Positions 22,241 to 34,424 are shown, counted from the first letter of the stretch. The stretch is 64,000 nucleotides of DNA from Anaeromyces robustus (GCA_002104895.1 MCFG01000042.1:187501-251500); one strand, 5' to 3'. Numbers and translations: made by a program. The notes: generated by a model from the sequence alone, not told the origin.

Positions 22241-23722
22241 ATGAAATTATATATATCATTATTTATAACATTAATTATTCAATTAATTAATGCTTTTCCT
22301 CAAAATCAACTTCCAAGTGATGCTGTTATTGTAGCAAAGGATGGTTCAGGAAAATTTAATACAGTACAGGCTGCTGTTGATTCTTTACCAAATGGAAATT
22401 CTGAAAAAGTAATTTACATTAAAAGTGGTACCTATAATGAACAAGTATCTATTCAAAAAAATTTTGTTACTTTAATTGGTGAAAATAAAGATAAAGTTAT
22501 TATTACTTATAATTTAAATAATGCTAAAACTGGTAGTAGTTCTGAATGTGCTACAGTTAAGGCAAAATGTGATAATTTCAAAGCATTTGATATTACTTTT
22601 GAAAATACTGCACCATTCCCAGGAGATAATGCACAAGCTCCAGCTTTCTATTCATATGGTAATAAACATTATATTGAAAATTGTAATTTCTTATCTTATC
22701 AAGATACTTTACTTTCTTACCACGGTACTCAATACTTTAAAAATTGTTACATTCGTGGTTTAACTGATTTCATTTGGGGTTTTGGTCGTGCTGTATTTGA
22801 TCAATGTACACTTCATGTTGTTTCTAAGGGTGGAAAGAATGAAGGTTATTTAACTGCTAATGGTAATGAAGATCCAAACTTTAAAGAAGGTGGTTTTCTT
22901 ATTACCAATTCTAAAGTTACTAGTGATGGAGCTAGATTCTATCTTGGACGTTTATGGAAAAAGAATTGTTATGTTATTTTTGATAAGACCAATTTCCCAG
23001 GTGATAAAATCGTTAAAGAAGGTTGGTTAACCTTTACTGGTAATGATGCTTACAAGAACACTTCTAAAGTCGGTGAACATCAATGTAGTGGAAATGGTTA
23101 TAATACAAATGGTCGTGTTTCATGGTCAACTCAATTCCCAAGTGCTCCATCTATTTCTGAATTCCTTGGTGGTGATCTTTCATTTACTTCTAGTACTGTT
23201 TATAAAGGTTCTAGTGGTAATAATACTACACCACCAACTCAAGAAGTTCCAGCATCAAACGCACCAGCATCAAATCCAGCACCAGTTCCAAATACACCAA
23301 CTGAAAACCCAGCACCAGTTCCAAATACACCAACTGAAAACCCAGCACCAGTTCCAAACACACCTACAAACAATAATAATAATAATGGATGGGGTAATTG
23401 GGGTAATATGGATTGGAGTAACTGGGGATTTAATAACTGGGGTAATAAAAATTCTAATTCTAATACTAATGGCAAAACTAATAATAACAATAATTGGTTT
23501 GGAAATAATAATATGTGGAATAATTGGAATCCTCCAACTAATAATGCTGCTCCTTGGGGTAACTGGGGAAATGGTTTTTGGAAACGTAGTGCTAAAAAAG
23601 TTAATAAAAGAGAATGTTTACCATTAAATGCTCAATGTGGTGGTAAAGGTTACAAAGGTCCTTCTTGCTGTCAAGAAGGAAAATGTACAGTTATTAATGA
23701 ATGGTATTCTACATGTATTTAA
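22241..23722 (+). CDS. Secreted pectinesterase (CE8) with C-terminal CBM1, intronless
   Basis: 493 aa in one exon. A signal peptide (MKLYISLFITLIIQLINA) is followed by the CE8 domain (about 28-320) with Gln132 in QAPAF, Gln154-Asp155 in YQDTLLS, nucleophile Asp176 in TDFIWG and Arg237 in LGRLW; all active-site positions are intact. Then comes a linker with three Pro-rich NPAPVPNTPT units and an Asn/Trp/Gly-rich part, with a KR-containing segment just before the last domain. Residues 459-493 form a family-1 cellulose-binding module (QCGGKGYKGPSCC, GKC, EWYSTC; six cysteines). The enzyme would demethylate homogalacturonan while bound to cellulose in the plant wall. Exon junctions present in its paralogues are seamlessly fused here. 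Confidence 0.93.
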   Translation: MKLYISLFITLIIQLINAFPQNQLPSDAVIVAKDGSGKFNTVQAAVDSLPNGNSEKVIYIKSGTYNEQVSIQKNFVTLIGENKDKVIITYNLNNAKTGSSSECATVKAKCDNFKAFDITFENTAPFPGDNAQAPAFYSYGNKHYIENCNFLSYQDTLLSYHGTQYFKNCYIRGLTDFIWGFGRAVFDQCTLHVVSKGGKNEGYLTANGNEDPNFKEGGFLITNSKVTSDGARFYLGRLWKKNCYVIFDKTNFPGDKIVKEGWLTFTGNDAYKNTSKVGEHQCSGNGYNTNGRVSWSTQFPSAPSISEFLGGDLSFTSSTVYKGSSGNNTTPPTQEVPASNAPASNPAPVPNTPTENPAPVPNTPTENPAPVPNTPTNNNNNNGWGNWGNMDWSNWGFNNWGNKNSNSNTNGKTNNNNNWFGNNNMWNNWNPPTNNAAPWGNWGNGFWKRSAKKVNKRECLPLNAQCGGKGYKGPSCCQEGKCTVINEWYSTCI

Positions 23723-25092
23723 TTAATTTAAATAAGCTTTTCATTTTTTAATTTTTTTATTATTAAAAAAAATTAAAAAAACTTTTTATAAATATTTTAA
23801 AGAAAATATATTTTTTTAGATAAAAAAAATTCTATTTACTATTTAATATTTATTATTAATTTATGTAAATAAATTTAAAAACGAAACTATTCTATTTTTT
23901 TTTTTTTAATAAAGTAATTTTCTAATTTCATTTATAATATGTTTAATCATTAATATTTAATATTCACAAATTATTAATTGAAATATTTATAATAAAAATA
24001 ATTAAATAAAAAGTAATATAATAATATAAATAGTATGAATGTATTTTAATATTTATTTATTCATTAATGAATCATTAATCCACAAATTATATATGGGAAG
24101 TTTTTTTTTTTTTTTATATTATATTTGTGGATTTAAAAATTTTAATTATTCAGTTTCAGAAAATTAACAATATAGAATTATGATTTAATTATAATTTTTT
24201 TTTATTTAAATTTTTTTTTTTTAAAAAATTATAAATTAATAATATAATTTATTATTTTTATTCTATTCTATTTTTTTAATTAAAAATGAAGTAGTAATGA
24301 TGATAAATTTTTGACATATTGTTATTATGTTATTATCATAACATCATTAATATAAAAATATTATTATTCATTTTGTCTATATCATTAAAAACCACATCCT
24401 TTTATTAATCCTTTGTGTAAAGTAGTAATACAATATATATAATATATTAATATATATAATTTATATATATTATTTTTAAAATTTTGTTAGATAGTGTGTA
24501 AATAATTGAGTTTAATCATTAATAAAATTGTATTTCTTAATATTTTTGTTAGATAATGTAAATAGGTAAATATAGAGTTTAATTATTAATAAAAATATAC
24601 TTTTTAATATTTTAATTATATATTAAAAATTTTTAAAATAGATAATAATTGATTAATTTAATATAAAATAATATTAAATTATATATTAAAATATTAATTC
24701 AATATAAATGTTTCAAAAGATATTTTAGTTTAATTTTTATATTTATTCATATTATATATACAAAAAAAAAAAAAAAAAATTTCAATTAAATAATTATTAT
24801 TATAATTTTTTTAATATTACAATTGTTAATTTATATTGTAAAAAAGAAAAGATTAGCGGTAAATTTTAATTAATTTTTTTTAATATTTATATAATAATAT
24901 TATGTAAAATGTGAAAATGTGATACAAGTTTTAAGTTTAAATTTATATTAATTTTTTTATTTCTTAAATTTGTATATATAAGTCTATATATCTTCAAAAA
25001 AAAAATATATATATATATTTTCCTTTTTTTTTTTTTTTTTTTATTTTATTTTATTTTATTTTAGATTTTTATATTACAATTTTAAAATAAAA
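23723..25092. other. Intergenic spacer between pectinesterases 2 and 3
   Basis: A/T-rich. A short inverted repeat, ATCCACAAAT against ATTTGTGGAT, lies near 24078-24133. An imperfect tandem duplication of about 64 bases lies at 24483-24613 (GTTAGATA, then GAGTTTAAT, then TTAATAAAA). No gene is seen. Confidence 0.55.
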
Positions 25093-26606
25093 ATGAAAAT
25101 ATATAATTTATTTAGTATTTTTGTAATATACTTTATTCAAAGCATATTAGCTTTTCCACAAAATCAACTTCCACAAGATGCTATTATAGTAGCTAAAGAT
25201 GGATCAGGAAAATTTAACACTGTATGTAATTTATTTTTTATAATAGTTATTTAATTATATATAGAAAAAAAAAAAAATTAAAGTTTAAAAATCTATATAT
25301 AAATATATAATTATAAACATAAACATGAAATTCATATATATAAATATAAATATAAACAAAAAATATATATATATATATATTTAATTTTTTTATTAAATTT
25401 TCTAATAAAATTAATATTATTAAATTACTATTTATATTAAATTAATTATTATTAATAATAAAGATTCAAGCTGCTGTTAATTCATTATCAAAATCAGCAA
25501 ATTCTGAAAGAATAATTTATATTAAAAATGGTAAATATAATGAACAAGTATCTATTCAAAAAAATTTTGTTACTTTAATTGGTGAAAATAAAGATAAAGT
25601 TATTATTACTTATAATTTAAATAATGCTAAAACTGGTAGTAGTTCTGAATGTGCTACAGTTAAGGCAAAATGTGATAATTTCAAAGCATTTGATATTACT
25701 TTTGAAAATACTGCACCATTCCCAGGAGATAATGCACAAGCTCCAGCATTCTATTCATATGGTAATAAACATTATATTGAGAATTGTAATTTCTTATCTT
25801 ATCAAGATACTTTACTTTCTTACCATGGTACTCAATACTTTAAAAAATGTTATATTCGTGGTTTAACTGATTTCATTTGGGGTTTTGGTCGTGCTGTATT
25901 TGATCAATGTACACTTCATGTTGTTTCTAAAGGTGGTAAAAATACTGGTTATTTAACTGCTAATGGTAATGAAGATCCAAACTTTAAAGAAGGTGGTTTT
26001 CTTATTACCAATTCTAAAGTTACTAGTGATGGAGCTAGATTCTATCTTGGACGTTTATGGAAAAAGAATTGTTATGTTATTTTTGATAAGACCAATTTCC
26101 CAGGTGATAAAATCGTTAAAGAAGGTTGGTTAACTTTTAGTGGTTATGATAATTACAAGAACACTTCTAAAGTTGGCGAATATCAATGTAGTGGAAATAG
26201 TTATAATATGAACGGTCGTGTATCATGGTCTACTAGATTTAATAGTGCTCCATCTATTTCTGAATTCCTTGGTGGTGATCTTTCATTTGTTACTAATACT
26301 GTCTATAAAAAATCTTCTAGTAATAAAAATAATAATAACAATAATTATACAACAACAATTATAAAAACTACAACTACTAAAAAAGCTAATGCAACTAATA
26401 ACAACAGTAATAATAATTGGAATAACAACAATAATTGGAATAACAATAATTGGAATAATAACAATAACTGGAATAACAACAATAACATTAATAAGAACTG
26501 TAGCAAATTATATTACCAATGTGGTGGTAAAAACTATAAAGGATCAACATGTTGTTCATCTGGAAAATGTAAAAAAGTGAATGAATATTTCTATATGTGT
26601 GTTTAA
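25093..26606 (+). CDS. Secreted pectinesterase (CE8) with C-terminal CBM1, one intron
   Basis: Exons 25093-25221 and 25464-26606, giving 423 aa; donor GTATGT, acceptor AAAG, phase 0, at the same place as intron 1 of pectinesterase 1. Signal peptide MKIYNLFSIFVIYFIQSILA; CE8 domain with Gln135, Gln157-Asp158 (YQDTL), Asp179 (TDFIWG) and Arg240 (LGRLW), all intact. The linker is shorter than in the 22241 gene: Thr/Lys-rich, then repeated Asn-Trp-Asn units. Residues 389-423 form a CBM1 (QCGGKNYKGSTCC, GKC, YFYMC). The middle of the coding region is nearly identical in DNA to the 22241 gene, whereas linkers and flanks differ. Role: pectin demethylation on plant wall surfaces. Confidence 0.9.
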
Positions 26607-27600
26607 AACTATAAATAGTTAAAATTTTATTAATACATTTAATATTATCTTTTTATTTTAATTATTTTTTTGTATAATATTATGATTAAATTCATTTGAT
26701 GTTATATTAGTTAAATATATATATATATAATAGATTATTATAAATTAATAAAGACCTTCTTTATTAATTCGATTTAATAATAAAATGTAAAAATAATATT
26801 TTTAAATATTGTTAATTGTTAATAAAAAATAAAAAAAAAATTATATAATATTATGATGCATAGTTTATTAATTTTATTAATTACTATTTCTATTATATTT
26901 AAGCCACAATTATAAATTTATATGGTGGCTTGATAAAAATATACAATTAAATAAAATGTGAAAATGTATTTATACTTTTAATATTAGTGATATATTCATT
27001 TGTATATATAAAAAATAAAAAAAATTTATTGGAAAAAAAAAAAAAGTAAATATATTTCTTAATGTTCTAATATGTGTGTATTGAAACTAATAAAAAAGAA
27101 TATATTATTTACGATTATTATTATACTAAGGAAAGATATATCAAGAAAAAATGATCATAAAGAGATTCATAGATGACAAAGAAAAATAACTTTAATATAT
27201 TTCTTTGTATTCTTTCAATAATATTAATAGTAAAAAATATTCAACCCAAAAATTATGAAATATTTTAATCAATAATATATAATTTATTAGATTACTATTG
27301 AACCATAAACAAAATAATATATTTAATCAAATAAAATTTCACCAATATTATGATACAATTTTATAATAAATGTATTGTATATAAGTTACATTTTTTTTTT
27401 TTTGATTTTATTATATATATAAATTATATTTTTTTTAAATATTATTTAATAGTTTGCCATTAGAATTAGTAATAATAATAATAAAAGATAAACTATTTTA
27501 TTTTTATTATTTTTTCTTTTGTAAAAATAAGTTTTATTTGTAAAAATTAAATTTGTAAATAAATATATATTTTAATAGAAACATAAATAAAAAAAAATAA

Positions 27601-27653
<53 letters not shown>

Positions 27654-27693
27654 TAAAAAAAAAAAAAAAAAAAAAATCATTATTAAAAAGAAA
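26607..27693. other. Intergenic spacer between pectinesterase 3 and RQC2
   Basis: A/T-rich. It includes a 31-base imperfect hairpin at 26901-26931 (AAGCCAC against GTGGCTT around an A/T palindrome), about 300 bases past the pectinesterase stop, and an (ATA)n plus A tract at 27600-27676 just before the RQC2 start. Confidence 0.55.
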
Positions 27694-30600
27694 ATGAAAA
27701 AAAGATTTTCTTTTTTAGATGTTGCTGCAGTTGTTTTGGAATTGCAAAAAAAATTACTTAATTTAAGACTTTCAAATATTTATGATATTAATCCAAAGGT
27801 ATATTATAGATATAGAGTTATATAATAATTAGTTATAGTTAATCTTATAAAAATAATTATGTATTGAATTATGATTATTTTTATTTGAAATAAAATTTTA
27901 TATATTAATATCATTTATATATAAAAGACTTATTTATTGAAATTTGCAAGAAATGAAGTAAAGGAATTTTTAATTGTTGAATCAGGTGTTCGTTTTCACA
28001 CAACTAATTATTCAAGACAAAAAGAAAACACTCGTTCAATTTTTGCTATGAAACTTCGTAAACACATAAGAACTCGTCGTTTAACTTCAATAAAGCAATT
28101 AGGAACTGATCGTATTGTAGATTTATGCTTCGGTGAAGGTTAATAATTATTAACATTTAATCATAAAAAATGTTTTAATTTTATTTTATTCTATTTTTTT
28201 GTTTGATATATTATATATATTATATAATATTAATTGTTATTATTATTATTATTACTATAAAAATGTTTTATTATTATATTATAACATAAATTTTATATAA
28301 TGATAATATAATAATAATAATTTATATAATGGAAATAAAAATATTATATATATATTAATATTTATTAAATATATATGTATATTGTATATATACATTTAAA
28401 TGTATTTAACAAAAATTTGTCATTTCTTATAATTAATAATTATATTTACTATAATATTTTTAACATTTTATCATTATCAATATTATTTTATACATTATAA
28501 ATATATGTTATATAATATCAATTAATAAAATAACAAAAATTAAAAGATGAAGCAAGTTATCATTTAATTTTAGAATTTTATTCATCAGGTAATATAATTT
28601 TAACTGATAATGAATATAAAATTTTATCACTTTTAAGAACAGTTTCTGTTGATGAAAAAGATAAAAATGAAAGGACAAGATTTGCTGTCGGGGAAATATA
28701 TGATATTTCTCAAGCTAAAAGTCATGCACCAGTTACTATACAGGATCTTCAAAAAGTATTAAGACCTGAAGAAGAAGATTCCAATAATAATAAAGAAAAA
28801 GATAATAATGATTCGTCAATTGAAATTTCTATTGTATCAAAAAAACAAGAAATTCAGAGAGACCAAAAAGCACCAATGACTAAAAAGGAAAAAAGAAGAT
28901 TAAAAGAAATGAAGTTAAAACAAGAACAAAAACAAAAAGAAGAAGAACAAAAAAAACAACAAAATCAAAATAAAAAACAAAAGGAAAGAAATATAAAAAA
29001 TATTACTTTATTACGTTGTATAAAAGAAAAATTTTCAGAAAAGTATGGACCAGCTCTAATAGATCATATAATTAAAAAATCAAATTTAAATCCTTCTCTT
29101 AAAGTATTTACTGAATTTGATATTTCTCCAGAATCACCTCAAATGAGAGATCTTTTTAAAGCATTTAATGAGGCTGATGAAATTGTAAATTCAATTAATA
29201 ATAATGAAAATAAAGGATATATTATTAGTCATAGAATTGAAAGTTCTAATAAAAAAAAGGATGATAATGAAAATATTGTGAATGAAGATAATAATGATAA
29301 TGAAAACAAAGAGAATAATAATAATGAAAATGTTATTTATGATGAATTTCATCCATATCTTTTTTCTCAATTTGAAAATAGAGTTAATGATGTAATAACT
29401 TTCCCAACTTTCAATGAAGCTGTTGATGAATATTATTCTAAGCTGGAAGCTCAACAAATGGAATTAAAGAAGAAGAATACAGAAAATGCTGCACAAAAGA
29501 AACTTGATAATGTTAGAAGAGTTCAAGAAGATCGTATTAAAGGGTTAGAAGAAGCATGTGAAAGAAGTGTTGAAATGGCTCAAGCTATTGAAGCTAATCA
29601 AGACTATGTTGATCAATTAATACAACTTATTCGATCATTTATTGCATCCGGTATGGATTGGGTTGATCTTGATAATATGTTAGCTGAAGAAAGAAAAAGA
29701 AATAATCCTGTAGCTTTAGCTATTAAAGAATTAAAACTTATTAATGGTATGGTCTCTGTAGAATTACTTACACCAGAATCTTTATACAATATGGATGATG
29801 ATAGTGATGATGATAGTGATGAAGATAGTGATGAAGATAATGATGAAAGTGAAGAAGATGAAGATGAAGATGAAAGTAAAAAATCAAAGAAATCTAGAAA
29901 AGATAATAATAAAAAGAAAACCATTGTTGTTGATATAGATATATATTCATCAGCATATGCAAATGCAAGAAGATATTATGATATGAAGAGATCAGCATCA
30001 GCTAAACAAGAAAAAACTATTCAAGCTGCTGAAAAAGCTTTAAAATCTGCCGAAAAGAAAATTGCTAAAGAAATGAATATTTCAAAAATGCCTATTGCAC
30101 CATCCATTGTTAAAGTCCGTAAACCATATTGGTTTGAAAAATTCCATTGGTTTATTAGTTCTGAAAATTATTTAGTTTTAGCTGGTCGTGATGCACTTCA
30201 AAATGAACAATTAGTAAGAAAATATTTAAGAAAGGGTGATATTTATATTCATGCTGATATTCATGGTGCTTCTACTGTCATTGTTAAAAATACTAACCCA
30301 ATGGGTGAAACAAAAGCAACTATTGCATCTGGTGAATGTCCAATTCCACCTACAACTCTTTTACAAGCAGCAACTATGGCTGTTTGTTATTCTAAAGCAT
30401 GGGACTCAAAAGTAGTTACTAGTGCTTATTGGGTTTATGATCATCAAGTTTCTAAAACAGCACCATCTGGTGAATATCTTACAACTGGTAGTTTTATGAT
30501 TAGAGGCAAAAAGAATTGGTTACCAGTAGTTCAATTAGTTTATGGATTTGGTTTCTTATTCCGTATTGAAGATTCTAATATTCCAAGACATTATTGGGAA

Positions 30601-32193
30601 CGTCGTCCATGGGGAAGGGATATTGATGAAACAGATGAAGCTATTTCAAAAAAGATTGCTTTAAAACGTGAAAAGCAAAGAGAAGCTTTGTTAAGCTTAA
30701 ATCAAGTTGAAGATGTTGATGATAATGATCAAGAAAATTTAGAAAATGAAAATGAAATAGATAATAATGAAAGTAAAGATATAAAACAAAAAGAGAAAGA
30801 AAATGAAAATGAAAATGAAAATGAAGATGAAAATGAAGATGAAAATGAAGAATCTATTTCTGATAAAGTAGAAGAAGAAGATGATCAAGAAAACAAAGAC
30901 AGTAATGAAGTTGATAATGAAAAGAAAGATTATGAAGAAGAAGAAGATTCTGAAAGTAAAATTGAAAATGAAAAAGAAGAAGAAGATGATGATGGAGAAG
31001 AAGGAGAGGAAGGAGAAGAAGAACTTGATAATGATGATGATGATGATGATGATGAAGATTTTGAATTCCCAGATACACAAATTGAAGCACCTCAATTATT
31101 AACTACTCAAAAACAAAAAGATGAAAAGATGATGCAAGATATGAAAGAAAGATATAATTTGAATGAAATTGAACATGAAGAAGATGTTACAGAAACTAAT
31201 GAAAGTTTACAATCTTCAGGAAGAAAACATATATCAGCTAATGAAAGACGTCAACTTCGTCGTAAAAAACGTCAAGAAAAGAAAATGAACAAACTCCTTG
31301 AAGCTAGTGAAGAAGGTACTACTGGTACTTCAACACCAAATGATTCAACTAATGAATTTGCATCAGATGGTAATGAAGATAAACGTAAAAAGAAGGGTAA
31401 AAAGAAGGGTAATAATAATAATAATAATACTAAAAATAGTAGTGCTCTTAATAAATTAATGTCAAATGATTCTACTGTAGCAAATATTCTTCAATCTAAT
31501 GTTCGTGGTAAAAAGGGTAAAATTAAGAAATTAAAAGAAAAATATTTAGATCAAGATGAAGAGGAAAGATTAATTCGTATGGCCCTTACAGGTGCAATTA
31601 GTAAAAAGGAAACTAAAAAGAATAAAAAGGGTAATAAAAAAGATAATAAACAAAACCAAAAAGCTTTAGCTTTTATGTCATCAGCAAATAATAGTAGTAA
31701 TAATGTTAATAATAAATCTAAGAATGAAAATAATAATAATAATAATAATAATAAAAATAAGAGTAATCTTAAATCTCCAATTACTGCACAACAAGAAAAG
31801 GAAGAAATTCAACAACTTTTAAAGGATGAAAATATTCCAATTCTTGAAGAAGAACAATTAGAATCTTTAATGATGTTAGATGAATTAACAGGTCAACCTG
31901 ATGCTAAAGATGAATTATTATATGCTATACCAGTATGTGCACCATGGTCATGTTTACAAAAATATAAATATAGAGTTAAACTTTTACCAGGTAGTGTTAA
32001 AAAAGGTAAATTAGTACGTTCAATTACATCTAATTTCGTTCAAATGCCAAAAGCGTTAGACCGTGAAAAGGAATTATTAATGTCAGTTCATGAAAATGAA
32101 ATGATTGGTGTTATTGGTTTAAGTAAATGTGAAATGGTAAATGAAAATTCATCTATAGGTAGTACTAAAAAGAAGAATAAACGCTCCAAATAA
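27694..32193 (+). CDS. RQC2: Ribosome-associated quality control factor Rqc2/NEMF (Tae2)
   Basis: Exons 27694-27798, 27928-28138 and 28547-32193 join in frame to 1320 aa. The N-terminus MKKRFSFLDV...SNIYDINPKTYLLKFA is the NFACT-N start of NEMF/Tae2. Asp9 and the Asp96-Arg97 pair (GTDRIVD) correspond to residues needed for CAT-tailing in yeast. A coiled-coil-like Lys/Glu region follows, then NFACT-R (about 625-760: FHWFISSENYLVLAGRDA, GDIYIHADIHGAS) and NFACT-C (about 1215-1305, ending MIGVIGLSKCEM). The protein binds 60S subunits carrying stalled peptidyl-tRNA, recruits the E3 ligase Listerin/Ltn1 and extends the nascent chain. It is longer than the yeast (about 1040 aa) and human (1076 aa) proteins because of acidic Asp/Glu and Asn-rich insertions (about 520-555, 830-950 and others). 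The second donor, GTTAAT, is unusual, but the fusion reads FGEDEASYHL as in the family. Confidence 0.93.
28139..28546 (+). other. Intron 2 of RQC2
   Basis: A 408-base A/T-only-like intron, donor GTTAAT and acceptor AAAAG. Its first codon position would otherwise give a stop straight after FGEG. Nothing else is in it. Confidence 0.75.
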
Positions 32194-32240
32194 AAATAAT
32201 CCAAATGATTATATGTATTATTTATGAATTTATTTATACA

Positions 32241-32307
<67 letters not shown>

Positions 32308-32328
32308 ATTAATAAATTAATAAATTAA

Positions 32329-32367
<39 letters not shown>

Positions 32368-32370
32368 ATT

Positions 32371-32401
<31 letters not shown>

Positions 32402-33193
32402 AATTAATTAAATAATTAAATCAATAATCATTATAATATGATGTATAAAAAGATAAAAGATAAATAATTAACTAACCAACCAACTAACTAAATAAATAAA
32501 TAAAAAAAAAATAAGCAATATTTTATTAAAAATTTTTTTAAATATAAATTTTTTTTTAAATATAAATATGTTTTTTAAAAGTTTCTTTTTAGTATTAATA
32601 TTAGAAATCATTATATTTATATAAACAAAATAAGTACTATATTAAGTAAAATACAAATAATTAATTAGATATCAAATACATACGCAAAAATAAATAAATA
32701 GATAAGTAAAAAAAAATAAAAATTAAAAAAAAATATATATATATAAAATAAAATAAAAAAAAATAAAAATAAATATATATATAAAGAAAATCAGTTTTTT
32801 ACATATATAATTATAATAATGAAAAAAAAAATATAAAATTATTTAATACTATAATTTACGTATCATTAGTTGTATCTTACATATTAATTTAAATGCTTTA
32901 TATTTTATTATTTATTTATTGATTATTTGCTTTTTATTTTTGTTTTTTTATTTTATTTTGCTTATTAAATATTAATAACATTTTTATAGTATAATATTTT
33001 TTTTGTTACCATTACTATTTCTAAATATATTATCAAAATATATTTATTTCTTTTTTATTCTCTTTTTTATTATTATTGTTTTTTATTTATTTCTTTTTTA
33101 TTCTCTTTTTTATTATTATTGTTTTTTATTTATTTCATATTATTTTTTATTTATTTCATATTATTTTTTATTATTATTTAGTATATAATATTT
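32194..33193. other. Convergent intergenic spacer with (AAAT)n
   Basis: 3' flanks of RQC2 and of nitronate-monooxygenase-like gene 1. It contains (AAAT)n with AATT interruptions (32239-32401) and a T-rich duplicated stretch (TATTATTATTGTTTTTTATT) at about 33062-33130. Confidence 0.6.
32239..32401. repeat. (AAAT)n microsatellite, interrupted
   Basis: About 40 AAAT units with several TTAATAAA variants, starting about 45 bases after the RQC2 stop. Confidence 0.95.
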
Positions 33194-34144
33194 TTATTTA
33201 TTAACCCATGCTCTGGCAATTTCATCTACAATATCTTTACATGGATCAATAGTTTTAATTAAAGAAGCAACATTACAAATGCTATTACAACCTTCATCTA
33301 ATTTTCCTTGGATACCTGCTGCAAAAAAGTCACCAATAGTTGGATTAAGATTACCCTTTAAATTAGCTTGAAGAGCTTCTTTTCCAATTTTATGTGGAGT
33401 AGTTCTGGATTTAGATAAACCATTCATAATACTGTATACAATATAATCATCTGGATGAGTATTCAAAATATCTTTTTTAATAGCATCATGAGCAGGGCAT
33501 TCCTTAGAAAGAATAAATCTTGTACCAACATAAGCACCTTCAGCACCAACAATAGCAGCTGCTTTTGCCATTTTTTCATTAATAATACCACCAGCTGCAA
33601 GTACTGGAACTTTAACAGCATCTGAAAGTAAAGCAACAGCTGATATTGTACCTGTAGATAAAGAAGGCATAGAACCACCTTCATCGCAACCTGTAGCAAC
33701 AATAATATCAGCTCCTGCATTTTCTAATGCAATGGCACCTCTTACTGTTGGATTGAAATCTCTTGCAATAAGAGTAAAACCATCTTTTTTCCATTGTCCA
33801 TATTCTTTTGGTGAAGCAGCACCAACAGTAACTAGGATTTTAACATTTTCTTCTTTACATATTTGAATAATAAGTTTACTTAATCCTTTAGACTTAGAAG
33901 ATGGGAAAACATTAACACCAAATGGCTTATCAGTTAATTCTTTAATTTGATGAATTGATTTTCTTATTTCTGAAATGTTTTCTTCCATTGTAAAAACAGG
34001 TTTTTTATATCCACCACATATACCAAGAACACCAAGTCCACCAGCATTTGAAACAGCTGCAACAAGTTTTGGTGATGTAATCCACATCATTGGTGCTTGA
34101 ATTACTGGTTTTTGAATTCCTAAAATTTTACATACTCTATTCAT
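33194..34144 (-). CDS. Nitronate monooxygenase/FabK-like FMN-binding protein, copy 1
   Basis: 316 aa, one exon. It is a TIM-barrel flavoprotein of the nitronate monooxygenase (2-nitropropane dioxygenase) family: PVIQAPMMW at the start (13-21), SNAGGLGVLG (32-41), DEGGSMP (154-160), and the FMN phosphate loop AAGGIINEKMAKAAA...GAEGAYVGTRF (183-210). The usual class motif places His after the GG pair; here it is Ser158, as in the DEGG(T/S)xP subgroup common in anaerobic bacteria and often annotated as NMO or enoyl-ACP reductase II-like. The substrate is uncertain. Oxygen-dependent nitronate oxidation makes little sense in a strict anaerobe. It is closely related to the gene at 55847, and both lie on the left side of CotH genes. 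Acquisition from bacteria is an inference. Confidence 0.85.
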   Translation of the reverse strand: MNRVCKILGIQKPVIQAPMMWITSPKLVAAVSNAGGLGVLGICGGYKKPVFTMEENISEIRKSIHQIKELTDKPFGVNVFPSSKSKGLSKLIIQICKEENVKILVTVGAASPKEYGQWKKDGFTLIARDFNPTVRGAIALENAGADIIVATGCDEGGSMPSLSTGTISAVALLSDAVKVPVLAAGGIINEKMAKAAAIVGAEGAYVGTRFILSKECPAHDAIKKDILNTHPDDYIVYSIMNGLSKSRTTPHKIGKEALQANLKGNLNPTIGDFFAAGIQGKLDEGCNSICNVASLIKTIDPCKDIVDEIARAWVNK

Positions 34145-34342
34145 TTTTAATTAATTTTTTTTTTTTTTTAATAAATAAAAATATTATATATATTTTATAA
34201 ATATGTAAAAAAGAAAATTTATTTGTTTACATACAAAAAAAAATTTATTAAATATTAAAAATTAGTAATAAAAACCAAAAAAAAAAAGAAAGAAAGAAAG
34301 AAAAAAGATATTAATTAAAGTTTTAATACATTTTTAATTAAT

Positions 34343-34424
34343 TATTTTTTCAATTTTATAAATATAGAGTAGAAATTTGACCATATTTTTTCAATTTTAT
34401 AAATATAGAGTAGAAATTTGACCA
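34343..34424. repeat. Perfect 41-bp tandem duplication
   Basis: Two exact copies, 34343-34383 and 34384-34424, each containing AATATAGAGTAGAAATTTGA. They lie about 200-280 bases upstream of the NMO-like gene 1 start, where a duplicated regulatory site is possible. Confidence 0.95.

Noticed and set aside
30739-31102. Poly-His, poly-Leu and poly-Met frames across the Rqc2 acidic region
   Set aside because: Other-frame readings of GAT/GAA repeats in the RQC2 coding sequence.
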